Positions 14,842 through 22,918 of a stretch of 31,378 nucleotides of DNA are shown in pieces. Within the stretch, counting starts at the first letter, position 1. Every line of letters starts with the position of its first letter. The translations under genes were made by a program, and so were the position numbers. Source of the DNA: a virus. The stretch is from IMG/VR virus record IMGVR_UViG_3300042922_001140, positions 1 through 31,378 of that record; one strand, 5' to 3'. The notes beneath the pieces were generated by a model that saw nothing but the letters and a program-made list of their open reading frames with translations, had not been told where the DNA came from and searched no databases.

Positions 14842-15273
14842 ATGGCAAAAGTCAATATCAAGATGCCAGAGGAATTTCTATTGAAAGTATCTCAGTTAGT
14901 TGATCAGACCGATGTAATTCTTCCTAAAGTTTTGAAAGTTGGTGGTGCTGTAGTGATGGATAAAGTCAAAGACAATTTAAATAAAGTGATTGGCACAGAT
15001 ACGAAGTATTCATCTAGAAGCACTGGCGAGTTATTATCCTCATTGGGTCTCTCCGGTGCAAAGCAGGATAGAGACGGTAACTTCAATGTGAAAGTTGGTT
15101 TTGCGGAACTACGGTCTGATGGAGAGAGTAATGCTAAAATTGCTAGTATCATTGAATATGGTAAGCATGGCCAACCTGCAAAACCCTTTTTGAAACCTGC
15201 GAGAACTGCATCTAAAAAGCAATGTATGAATGCAATGATATCTAAGCTGGAGGAGGAGATCAGTAAGATATGA
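14842..15273 (+). CDS. HK97 gp10-like head-tail joining / tail completion protein
   Basis: A 143-residue neck protein. The hallmark C-terminal pattern is present: IASIIEYGKHGQPAKPFLKPARTASKKQ with the conserved EYG and PFL, after an N-terminal helical region (VGGAVVMDKVKDNL). GAGGTGA at 14830-14836 fits the ATG at 14842; the in-frame GTG at 14833 and ATG at 14836 overlap that site. The stop overlaps the next ATG as ATGA. Confidence 0.88.
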   Translation: MAKVNIKMPEEFLLKVSQLVDQTDVILPKVLKVGGAVVMDKVKDNLNKVIGTDTKYSSRSTGELLSSLGLSGAKQDRDGNFNVKVGFAELRSDGESNAKIASIIEYGKHGQPAKPFLKPARTASKKQCMNAMISKLEEEISKI

Positions 15274-15611
15274 ATATTTTAGAAGAATTGAATATCCTCG
15301 TTACCGCTATACCACTCCCCGTGGAAACCGGAGTTTTTACTGGCTTAGCACCGGATGAGTATGCCGTGATACTTCCGCTTTCAGACATCTTCGAAGTCCA
15401 TGCGGATAACCGTCCAGGATTTGATGTAAAGGAAGCAAGAATATCTTTGTTCTCCAAGAATAATTACTTAGAGAAGAAAAGGCAGCTCACACTGGCTTTA
15501 TTAGATGCAGACTTCACGGTGACTGAACGTCGGTATATTGGGCACGAGGACGATACCGGATATCATCATTATGCCATTGATGTGGCAAAAAACTATAGAT
15601 TGGAGGAGTAA
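15270..15611 (+). CDS. Tail completion / tail terminator-like protein
   Basis: A 113-residue protein between gp10-like and major tail genes, where tail terminators are encoded. It shows an alpha/beta pattern with LNILVTAIPLPVETGVFTG, EYAVILPLSDIFEVHADNRP and a late YHHYAIDVAKNYRLEE strand, matching minor capsid/tail-completion proteins of related phages. The start overlaps the previous stop (ATGA). The GGAGGAGGA site at 15249-15257 is slightly distant, so coupling probably matters. Confidence 0.75.
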   Translation: MNILEELNILVTAIPLPVETGVFTGLAPDEYAVILPLSDIFEVHADNRPGFDVKEARISLFSKNNYLEKKRQLTLALLDADFTVTERRYIGHEDDTGYHHYAIDVAKNYRLEE

Positions 15612-15614
15612 CAT

Positions 15615-16205
15615 ATGGCAACAATCGGTCTTGATAGATTGTACTATTCAAAAATAACGGAAGATGCAAATGGTGAGGAAACCTATGCAGTACCTTCCGT
15701 ACTTGCAAAAGCCATCACTGCCGAACTCTCGGTGGAGTTGGTAGAAGCGATTCTGTATGCGGATGATGGAGCCGCCGAGGTCGTGAAGGACTTTAACAGC
15801 GGTACACTCACTCTTGGTGTAGATGACATTGGCCCTACAGTAGCAGCGGATTTAACTGGTGCGACTACGGATGACAACGGGGTATTAATCTCTGCAAGCG
15901 AGAACGTGGGCACTCCTGTTGCAGTAGGATTTCGTGCTCAAAAGGCCAACGGAACATACCGGTATTTCTGGTTGTATCGTATAAAATTCGGTCTGCCAGC
16001 AACCAACCTACAGACGAAGGCGGATTCTATCACATTCTCTACACCTACGATTGAGGGGACAGTAATGAGAAGGAACAAGTTGGACGGGATGGGAAAACAT
16101 CCATGGAAGGCAGAGGTCACAGATGGTGATGCAGGTGTTTCATCGGCAACTATCACAGGTTGGTTCACGGAAGTTTATGAACCAGTATATACACCTGAAC
16201 CTTAG
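15615..16205 (+). CDS. Major tail protein, phi13-like family
   Basis: A 196-residue tail tube subunit. IGLDRLYYSKITEDANGEET at the start, the LAKAITAELSVELVEAILYADD segment and the tube core (VGFRAQKANGTYRYFWLYRI, FSTPTIEGTVMRR) are the typical phi13-family major tail signature. The short C-terminal tail ends EPVYTPEP; no Ig-like extension is present. GGAGGAG at 15602-15608 precedes the ATG. Confidence 0.92.
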   Translation: MATIGLDRLYYSKITEDANGEETYAVPSVLAKAITAELSVELVEAILYADDGAAEVVKDFNSGTLTLGVDDIGPTVAADLTGATTDDNGVLISASENVGTPVAVGFRAQKANGTYRYFWLYRIKFGLPATNLQTKADSITFSTPTIEGTVMRRNKLDGMGKHPWKAEVTDGDAGVSSATITGWFTEVYEPVYTPEP

Positions 16206-16216
16206 GAGGAGAGATC

Positions 16217-16621
16217 ATGAATAATGAGAGAAGTGCGGCAATCAACATTGGTGGAAAAGAGCATGAATTGATTTTGACTACACGTGCAACAAAGGCAATT
16301 GCTAGTCGTTATGGTGGTCTTGAAAATCTTGGTGAAAAGCTTATGAAGTCTGAAAACTTCGAGATGGCACTGGATGAGATTATATGGTTAATCACATTAC
16401 TTGCAAACCAGTCTATCTTAATTCAGAACCTTAGAAATAAAAATTCACCAGAAGAATTGCTAACCGAGGAAGAGGTAGAACTCCTAACCACTCCGTTTGA
16501 TCTGGCTGCATATAAAAATGCAATCACCGAAGCTATGTTTAAGGGTACGAAACGAAATGTGGAAAGTGAAGAAGATGGCGTCACTGGGAGTGCCGCATCA
16601 AAAAACGTGGAAGTCGGGTAA
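16217..16621 (+). CDS. Tail assembly chaperone, short form (gpG-like)
   Basis: A 134-residue chaperone that coats the tape measure during tail tube assembly. The N-terminal beta strands (AINIGGKEHELILTTRAT) lead to helices (MALDEIIWLITLLANQS) and an acidic end (LLTEEEVELL). A slippery A_AAA_AAC heptamer at 16600-16606 near the 3' end lets some ribosomes shift -1 and make the longer form described separately. The zero-frame stop TAA lies inside the stimulatory stem. GGAGGAG at 16204-16210 is the ribosome site. Confidence 0.88.
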   Translation: MNNERSAAINIGGKEHELILTTRATKAIASRYGGLENLGEKLMKSENFEMALDEIIWLITLLANQSILIQNLRNKNSPEELLTEEEVELLTTPFDLAAYKNAITEAMFKGTKRNVESEEDGVTGSAASKNVEVG

Positions 16622-16809
16622 CGGACACTGAAGTCTTTACCCGGCTTTTTTATTATGGAACAGTTCAAATGTACATGGATGCCGAGGAGTTTTGGCTCAT
16701 GCCCATTGGGCTGTTTTTTGATTTATGGACCTGCCATAAGCAATGGCATGGCATCGAGAAACCAAAGAGAACTCGAACGATTGATGATATTATTCCACCG
16801 GGTATATAG
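16217..16809 (+). CDS. Tail assembly chaperone, frameshifted long form (gpGT-like)
   Basis: Product of a programmed -1 frameshift: about 130 residues of the short form joined to 67 residues read in the -1 frame from 16606 to the TAG at 16807-16809. The extension contains VFTRLFYYGTVQMYMDAEEF and the LMPIGLFFDLWTCHKQWHG pattern common to the T domain of Firmicutes tail chaperones, which contacts the tape measure. The T part has no suitable start codon or ribosome site of its own. It ends 14 bases before the tape measure ATG, the expected order. Confidence 0.85.
16600..16651 (+). promoter_or_regulatory. -1 ribosomal frameshift signal
   Basis: The slippery heptamer A_AAA_AAC is in phase with the zero frame (TCA AAA AAC). 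After a 6-base spacer a hairpin begins: 16613-16621 pairs with 16637-16645 (nine pairs, one G-T), one base is bulged, and GGAC (16623-16626) pairs with GTCT (16633-16636) around a six-base loop. Six T follow at 16646-16651, so the same hairpin could also act as a weak terminator of untranslated RNA. Confidence 0.85.
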
Positions 16810-16823
16810 GAGGAGGTGATGGC

Positions 16824-19250
16824 ATGGCAGATGATTTTGGATTAAAGATAGGCGTTGAGGGTGAGCGTGAATTTAAGAAGGCACTTTCTGAAATCAATCA
16901 AACGTTTAAGGTACTGGGCAGTGAAATGTCTCTAGTAACCAGTCAGTTTGATAAAAACGATAAATCCATACAGTCGGTCACCGCTCGTAATGCGGTTTTA
17001 AATAAAGAAATCGATGCACAGAAAGATAAGATATCAGCACTTAAGGCTGCCCTTGATAACGCCACCACCTCGTTCGGTGAAAATGATCGCCGTACCCAAA
17101 ACTGGCAGATACAACTAAATAAGGCTCAGGCTGAACTAAACGGTATGGAGCATGAACTAGGGCAGTCCACAATCGAAGCAGATAATCTTGGTAAGGGATT
17201 AGACGACTCCGGTAAACGTGCAGATGATGCTGGTGGCAAGTTTGATAAGCTCGGTGGCATACTGAGTGGTATCGGTGTAGCAATGGGTGCGGTTGCTATT
17301 GCGGCCGGAGCAGCTGCCATTAAGCTAGGTAAGGAAGTAGTCACGCAATTTGGTGAGCTAGAGCAAAATCTGGGTGGCTCAGAGGCAGTTTTCGGTAAAC
17401 ACGCTGCGTCGATTCAGAAAAGCGGTGAGGAAGCCTATAAAAACCTCGGTGTTTCCCAAAGTGATTATCTTGCGACCGCCAACAAAATGGGTGCATTATT
17501 CCAAGGTTCTGGTATCGAACAACAAAAAAGCCTTGAGCTTACTGAAAAAGCAATGCAACGTGCTGCTGACATGGCATCCGTTATGGGTATCGATATGTCC
17601 TCTGCGATGGAAGCCGTCACTGGTGCAGCAAAAGGCAACTTTACCATGATGGATAATTTAGGTGTATCAATGAATGCTACTAACATTGAAGCCTACGCTC
17701 TCTCAAAGGGATTGGATTTCACTTGGAAAAGCGCAACTCAAGCGGAAAAAGCCGAAGTCGCAATGCAGATGTTTTTTGAGAACACCGAGCAGTATGCTGG
17801 TAACTTTGCGAAAGAGTCAACCCAGACAATTTCCGGTTCTATTGGATTGTTACAAGCTGCAGTTGGTTCTTTTACAGCAGGACTAGGCAATGCGGATGCT
17901 GATATGACAAACCTCACGGAGAATCTTGTAGATGCATTCCGAGCTGTTGTCGCTAACATCGTCCCGGTTTTAGAGAATATCGTAGCTGCCTTACCGACAG
18001 CGACGGGTGCAATTTTAGAAGCGGTTGCAGACTTACTTCCGATGCTTCTTGAAACTGCCACAAATATATTTACCCAGGTGTTGGAAACTATTTTGAACCT
18101 CTTGCCAGAACTAATCCCGGCGGCAGTTAGTGCCCTAATGACGATAGTTGGTGCGTTGATTGAAAATCTTCCGCTACTCATAAATGCAGCAATCGTATTG
18201 GTAACCGCACTTGTGGAGGGTATTAGCTCAGCTATACCACAACTTATACCTGCAGCAGTTTCTGCCATCATACAGATTGTTCAAGCACTGATTGAGAATT
18301 TACCCATGATCCTAGATGCGGCTTTGCAATTGATTCTGGGGTTAGCTCAAGGCTTGGTGGAGGCTATACCACAGCTTATTTTAGCAATGCCGGCCATTAT
18401 CTCAGCATTAGTGGATTTTCTAATTGAAGCAATTCCCCAGATTATTGATGCAGGTATTCAATTGCTGACATCACTTGTAACAGCTCTGCCTACGATCATT
18501 GATGCAATTCTGGAAGCTATTCCAGAAATCATTGATAACATTATTGATGCAGTTATTGAGTCCATTCCCATGATTATCGATGCGGGTATCCGACTTTTAA
18601 TATCATTAATTCAAGCATTACCACAGATTATTACCACTGTTGTAGCCGCGATTCCGAAGATTGTAACCTCATTGGTAAGCGCTATTGTTGATAACATCGA
18701 CCAGATTATTCTAGCAGGTGTGCAGTTGCTTGTTGCTCTAATTGAAAATCTACCACAGATTATTGTGGAAGTAATAAAAGCGGTACCGCAAATTATTGAA
18801 GGATTGGTTAATGCATTTTCTGATTATATAAGCGATATGTCCGATATTGGTGATGATCTAATTAAAGGTCTGTGGCAAGGCATTTCAGATGCAGGAGCAT
18901 GGCTATGGGAAAAAGTCTCTGGATTTTTTGGAAATGTAGTAACTAAAATAAAAGACTTTTTTGGTATTGCATCTCCATCAAAACTATTTGCAGGTTTTGG
19001 ACGCAATATGGGTGAGGGTATTGGTGTTGGATTCGAAGATGCAATGGCAACAGTATCAAGGGATATGCAAAATGTGATACCTACTAACTTTGATATGAAT
19101 TACAGAAATATGGCAGGATCGGGTGGTGTAAGTACCGCTGGAGCGGGAATAACACAAAACATATCGGTAGTGACTCCTAAGGCTCTGTCTGAAAAGGAAT
19201 TGTCAAGGGAATTCAAAAACCTATCACGCAAATTGACACTTGAATTATAA
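16824..19250 (+). CDS. Tape measure protein
   Basis: An 808-residue protein that sets tail length and is threaded through the tube. Residues about 1-140 are charged coiled coil (FKKALSEINQTFKVLGSEM, ALKAALDNATTSF). A Gly/Ala-rich hydrophobic segment follows near 149-172. A conserved region contains TMMDNLGVSMNATNIEAYAL. From about 395 to 665 comes a long series of amphipathic hydrophobic units such as IPQIIDAGIQLLTSLVTALP. A GISDAGAWLWEKVSGFFGNV segment and the common FFGIASPSKLFAGFGRNMGE motif follow near the end. AGGAGGAGGTGA at 16808-16819 selects the ATG at 16824. It follows the frameshifted chaperone, as expected. Confidence 0.95.
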   Translation: MADDFGLKIGVEGEREFKKALSEINQTFKVLGSEMSLVTSQFDKNDKSIQSVTARNAVLNKEIDAQKDKISALKAALDNATTSFGENDRRTQNWQIQLNKAQAELNGMEHELGQSTIEADNLGKGLDDSGKRADDAGGKFDKLGGILSGIGVAMGAVAIAAGAAAIKLGKEVVTQFGELEQNLGGSEAVFGKHAASIQKSGEEAYKNLGVSQSDYLATANKMGALFQGSGIEQQKSLELTEKAMQRAADMASVMGIDMSSAMEAVTGAAKGNFTMMDNLGVSMNATNIEAYALSKGLDFTWKSATQAEKAEVAMQMFFENTEQYAGNFAKESTQTISGSIGLLQAAVGSFTAGLGNADADMTNLTENLVDAFRAVVANIVPVLENIVAALPTATGAILEAVADLLPMLLETATNIFTQVLETILNLLPELIPAAVSALMTIVGALIENLPLLINAAIVLVTALVEGISSAIPQLIPAAVSAIIQIVQALIENLPMILDAALQLILGLAQGLVEAIPQLILAMPAIISALVDFLIEAIPQIIDAGIQLLTSLVTALPTIIDAILEAIPEIIDNIIDAVIESIPMIIDAGIRLLISLIQALPQIITTVVAAIPKIVTSLVSAIVDNIDQIILAGVQLLVALIENLPQIIVEVIKAVPQIIEGLVNAFSDYISDMSDIGDDLIKGLWQGISDAGAWLWEKVSGFFGNVVTKIKDFFGIASPSKLFAGFGRNMGEGIGVGFEDAMATVSRDMQNVIPTNFDMNYRNMAGSGGVSTAGAGITQNISVVTPKALSEKELSREFKNLSRKLTLEL
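18100..18815 (+). repeat. Amphipathic unit repeats in the tape measure gene
   Basis: Repeated units of about 30-40 residues follow the scheme IP-x-(I/L)I-x-A-x-x-x-(I/L)(I/L)-x-x-(L/V)-(V/I)-x-A-(L/I)P, with frequent AIPQIIDAGIQLL-like segments. DNA versions resembling CAGATTATTGATGCAGGTAT recur imperfectly. This is usual in clostridial tape measure genes and may insert into or cross membranes. Confidence 0.6.
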
Positions 19251-19262
19251 GGGAGGGTGGCT

Positions 19263-20114
19263 ATGGAACTTACCTATATCAATACAAGCGGTGAAAGCAT
19301 CACGTTGAAACAAAGTCGCCCATTTTTCATTACCAAGATAGATGGTACTGGCAACATACGTCAGACCGTTAACACTTTCAAGGCACCGGAACAGGACGGT
19401 GCTTTTTATGTGTCATCCACGATGGATATGCGAAATATTACGTTAGAGGGCACAATTATAGCCAATACACCAGACGAAGCATATGAACTACGTAAAAGTT
19501 TCCTAAGATTATTCAGTCCTAAGAAGTCAGGAGTAATAAGATACCGTGAGAGACAAATTTCCTGCGTTGTTGAAGAGGCTGTATTATCAGTTTCTTCAAG
19601 AGAGAGGATACCAAATTTCTTTTTAAGTCTACTTTGTCCAAACCCATTCTTTGAAACCCTGGATGATGTATGGCATGACCTCGCCTCATGGGAACCTTTG
19701 TTGGAATTTCAATTAGAGATACCGGAGGAAGGCATTGAGTTTGGGGTAAGACAGCCAAGTCAGATTATGGCTGTGGATAATTTCGGAGATGTACCTTGTG
19801 GTTGTGAAATTATATTCAGGGCATCAGGGCCAGTTACTAATCCAGAGCTTCTGCTTATAGACACTGGTGAGTATGTAAGAATTCTTACAGCAATGAACAA
19901 TGGAGATGAATTTCACATATACACACACTTTGCTGAAAAAAGGGTAATAAGCATCATCAGTAATACAGAAAGTAATGCCTTTTACCTATTAGATACTGCT
20001 TCTAATTTCTTTCAATTAGAACCAGGTATGAATAATCTACGTTATGATGCATCAAGTAATTTGGAATTATTGGACGTGAGTTTACATTACCGTCCGCAGT
20101 TTTTGGGGGTGTAG
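19263..20114 (+). CDS. Distal tail protein (Dit, siphovirus type)
   Basis: A 283-residue hexameric hub at the tail tip, directly after the tape measure. The N-terminal half has the Dit pattern KIDGTGNIRQTVNTFKAPEQ, then DGAFYVSSTMDMRNITLEGT and PDEAYELRKSFLRLFSPKKS with YRERQISCVVE. The C-terminal half is a galectin-like beta domain ending in LDVSLHYRPQFLGV. GGGAGGG at 19250-19256 fits the ATG at 19263; the GTG two codons upstream is too close to that site. Confidence 0.9.
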   Translation: MELTYINTSGESITLKQSRPFFITKIDGTGNIRQTVNTFKAPEQDGAFYVSSTMDMRNITLEGTIIANTPDEAYELRKSFLRLFSPKKSGVIRYRERQISCVVEEAVLSVSSRERIPNFFLSLLCPNPFFETLDDVWHDLASWEPLLEFQLEIPEEGIEFGVRQPSQIMAVDNFGDVPCGCEIIFRASGPVTNPELLLIDTGEYVRILTAMNNGDEFHIYTHFAEKRVISIISNTESNAFYLLDTASNFFQLEPGMNNLRYDASSNLELLDVSLHYRPQFLGV

Positions 20115-20117
20115 TAT

Positions 20118-22382
20118 ATGGAGCTATATGTATTTAATCAAAATCGTGCCTTAATCGGAATCGTAGAGTCCTTTGAATACCTACGATGGACTAGGCGTTA
20201 CTCCCAATGCGGGTCATTTGAGTTAAAGGCCAATGCATCCACTGAAAATGCAACATTACTTCAGGTGGACAATTATATCTGGAAGAACGATGATAATGAA
20301 ATTGGGTTAATTGAGTTTCAACAGCTATCTCAAACAGATAGTGAAATTATAACTGTCAGTGGAAGGTTTGCAACAGTACTATTAGGACGGAGAATTATCT
20401 GGAATACAGAGAAACTTAGCGCTGATCTATCTGCTTGCGTAGGGCAATTAATAAACAACAATGTTATATCACCAGCTGATTCAGATCGGCAAATGACGAA
20501 TATTAGTTTTTCATCACCATATCTTAACATCCCAGTAAAACAACAGATATCTTATAGCAATCTTTTAGATGAAATACAGGAACTCTGCACAGCAGCATCC
20601 GTTGGTATTAAAACTGTATTTTCAACGGAGACGGGTCATTTAACAGTAACATTGTATATCGGAACATTATCTCAGGCAGTGTTTTCAAAAGAATATGACA
20701 ACTTATTGGATCAGACATTTTCAAAAAACAAAGCTACATTTGCCAACACAGCTAAGATTGGGGGAGAGGGAGAAGGTGAGGAAGGTCGTATTTTTGAGTA
20801 CATCACAAATGGTAGTGGAGAGGAACGTAGAGAAGTATTTGTAGATGCTAAAGATCTTCGTGTTACAGATTTTCCAACGGACTATGAGGGGGCATTAACC
20901 TTTCGTGGGCTAACAAGACTTTCCGAGCTTTCTATGTCTCATTCTTTCGATGTCATTGTCAATAACCATAGTAACTTAATCTATAAAACGGATTATGACC
21001 TCGGTCAGATTGTACAGGTTATTTCAAAAAAATGGGGAGTTACCATGACAGCCCGTATCGAAGAAGTGGAAGAAAGCTATGATGCAGAGGGTCAGAGTAT
21101 TAATGTCACCTTTGGGAAGTCAGAGCTTACAATTGCACAAAAAGTGAAATCTGATTTCAACCAGGTTCGTACGGCTCTTGGTGCTCCAACGGGAATTACA
21201 GAGATGCTGGGTGAATCAAATAACTGGTCAGATATGCAAAACTTTGCCGGAGGGGTCATGATTAGCTCTTCCAAGATGGCGGTAAATACTTCGACCGCTG
21301 GAGGAAATGACCCGACGCAGGCGAAGTATTTTCATGTTGCAAGGGTAGTTATAAATGGTTCTTTCAACCGTATTGCTTTTCGGTTTGATTACTTAGGAAC
21401 GGGAACAACACCAAAAATGGGTACCATAGAAGGCTACGTTTACTCCACATCAACCTTTGCAACCATATCCGTCCAGTCCTTCGTTCAGACCTATGTCAGA
21501 GACAAAAGTCCGTTTTTAACAACAGATATTAAAGTTGTAAAGTCCGCAAGCTCTTCCAGAACCATATGGGATATTTATGTCTGGCTTTCAGACTACGGTA
21601 CCGCCTATGTTAATGGGTTGTATGCACTAATAGAATCAGGAAATCTCATTGCGGATCCGGACAACGGAGCGTTGATTCTTGTGGCAAACATTCCTGCTGT
21701 AGGCAATACCTTCTCTTATAATAGCCAGACGTTTACGGTAACAGCAGTTGATAATGGGATAGTAAAGACAAACAGCTATTATGAAGACGGTTCCTTTTAT
21801 AAGCTCCAAGTGCCGAATCGTGATGTTAATCTTTCATCAACGGATAACCCGATACAGATTGGTGCTAGTACCGGGGTCAACATGGTATTTGATGGGGATG
21901 AGATACAGTCCAGAAATAATGGAGCTGCTTCACCAATGTATCTTAACCGGGATGGCGGGGCAGTTTGCGTAAACGGTGATGCAACAACGGGTATTCTTTA
22001 TGGTGGAGATACGGGATGGATTTTTGTTCAAGACGCAGAGTTTCAGAATGGCTTTACTGTATATACAGGTGGAACAGCACAACGGCCGAGATACCGAAGA
22101 ATTGGACGTATGGTTCATTTATTTGGTGCATGCTCCTCACCTGTTGGTGCGACCATAAACTCAGCTTCAGCAACAAGTATGTTTACATTGCCAATAGGGT
22201 TTCGACCAATTTATGATTTTCGTACCTTGTGCCAAGGCTCTAGTTCAAATAAGTGGTTATTTGTGATAGGTGACAACGGACAATGTACTGCTGCACGTTA
22301 TGGCACCAACACTTATGCAGCAAGCATAACGGGAGACGAATGGCTTCCCTTCAGCGTATGTTTTTTTGCTGAGACAAGTTAA
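20118..22382 (+). CDS. Tail hub / Tal-like protein with C-terminal receptor-binding region
   Basis: A 754-residue baseplate protein. Residues about 1-350 match the siphovirus ReqiPepy6 Gp37-like hub group: MELYVFNQNRALIGIVESFE, the RRYSQCGSFELKA strand, SYSNLLDEIQELCTAASVGI and TYDLGQIVQVISKKWGV-like hub strands. After about 355 comes linker and beta-rich material, and residues about 630-754 (GFTVYTGGTAQRPRYRRIGR, then MFTLPIGFRPIYDF) form a tail-tip domain of the kind seen at the ends of fibres. It may therefore combine hub and host-binding roles. It starts three bases after Dit; GGGGGTG lies at 20105-20111. Confidence 0.82.
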   Translation: MELYVFNQNRALIGIVESFEYLRWTRRYSQCGSFELKANASTENATLLQVDNYIWKNDDNEIGLIEFQQLSQTDSEIITVSGRFATVLLGRRIIWNTEKLSADLSACVGQLINNNVISPADSDRQMTNISFSSPYLNIPVKQQISYSNLLDEIQELCTAASVGIKTVFSTETGHLTVTLYIGTLSQAVFSKEYDNLLDQTFSKNKATFANTAKIGGEGEGEEGRIFEYITNGSGEERREVFVDAKDLRVTDFPTDYEGALTFRGLTRLSELSMSHSFDVIVNNHSNLIYKTDYDLGQIVQVISKKWGVTMTARIEEVEESYDAEGQSINVTFGKSELTIAQKVKSDFNQVRTALGAPTGITEMLGESNNWSDMQNFAGGVMISSSKMAVNTSTAGGNDPTQAKYFHVARVVINGSFNRIAFRFDYLGTGTTPKMGTIEGYVYSTSTFATISVQSFVQTYVRDKSPFLTTDIKVVKSASSSRTIWDIYVWLSDYGTAYVNGLYALIESGNLIADPDNGALILVANIPAVGNTFSYNSQTFTVTAVDNGIVKTNSYYEDGSFYKLQVPNRDVNLSSTDNPIQIGASTGVNMVFDGDEIQSRNNGAASPMYLNRDGGAVCVNGDATTGILYGGDTGWIFVQDAEFQNGFTVYTGGTAQRPRYRRIGRMVHLFGACSSPVGATINSASATSMFTLPIGFRPIYDFRTLCQGSSSNKWLFVIGDNGQCTAARYGTNTYAASITGDEWLPFSVCFFAETS

Positions 22383-22403
22383 TTAAAGAAGGAGGATGTT
22401 GCT

Positions 22404-22907
22404 ATGGAAAAGAGCGGATTTTTTAACTCTTCTACCGGGGATAGGATTTACGATGCCACTGACTTTGCCACATATTTTGGTAGCTTAGTTTCCAATGGCA
22501 TATTTTATAAGGATACTGCAAATTTGCAAGTAACTCCAGGTTCTGGAATGGTAGTAAATATAGCAGTTGGAAGTGGTTGGATAAATGGGTATCACTATGA
22601 GAATACCGCAGTACTAAGCAAGACATTAGAAACTGCAAATGGTTCCTTCCCTAGAATTGATCGGATTATAATCCGATGGAGCCTTCTTGATAGAAATATT
22701 GTTATAGCAGTTCTGACCGGGACGGCAACTGCATCGCCAAGTGCTCCGGCCCTAACACGCAATTCAGATGTCTATGAATTGTGCCTTACAGAGGTTTTGG
22801 TGCCACAGGCAGCTACATCTATAGCAGCAGGAAACATCACAGACACAAGATTAAATTCTACACTTTGTGGGACCGTGAATTCGCTGGTGACAGCGGTATA
22901 TGAGTGA
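22404..22907 (+). CDS. Baseplate/fibre-associated structural protein
   Basis: A 167-residue protein beginning MEKSGFFNSSTGDRIYDATD, a pattern I recall in small structural proteins encoded beside receptor-binding proteins of Clostridia and Lactobacillales phages. The middle has VTPGSGMVVNIAVGSGWING and a strand-rich RIDRIIIRWSLLDRNIVIAV region with a late LTEVLVPQAATSI, typical of fibre N-terminal or baseplate attachment domains. AAGGAGG at 22389-22395 precedes the ATG. The exact role is not readable. Confidence 0.72.
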   Translation: MEKSGFFNSSTGDRIYDATDFATYFGSLVSNGIFYKDTANLQVTPGSGMVVNIAVGSGWINGYHYENTAVLSKTLETANGSFPRIDRIIIRWSLLDRNIVIAVLTGTATASPSAPALTRNSDVYELCLTEVLVPQAATSIAAGNITDTRLNSTLCGTVNSLVTAVYE

Positions 22908-22918
22908 GGTGAACAGAC

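Noticed and set aside
17738-18271. Minus-strand open frame of 177 codons inside the tape measure gene
   Set aside because: It is a shadow of the low-complexity hydrophobic coding sequence, and no ribosome site was noted for it.
18100-18815. Possible CRISPR-like or phase-variable DNA repeats in the tape measure gene
   Set aside because: Copies are imperfect, in frame and spaced as protein units; there are no constant direct repeats with unique spacers anywhere in the window.
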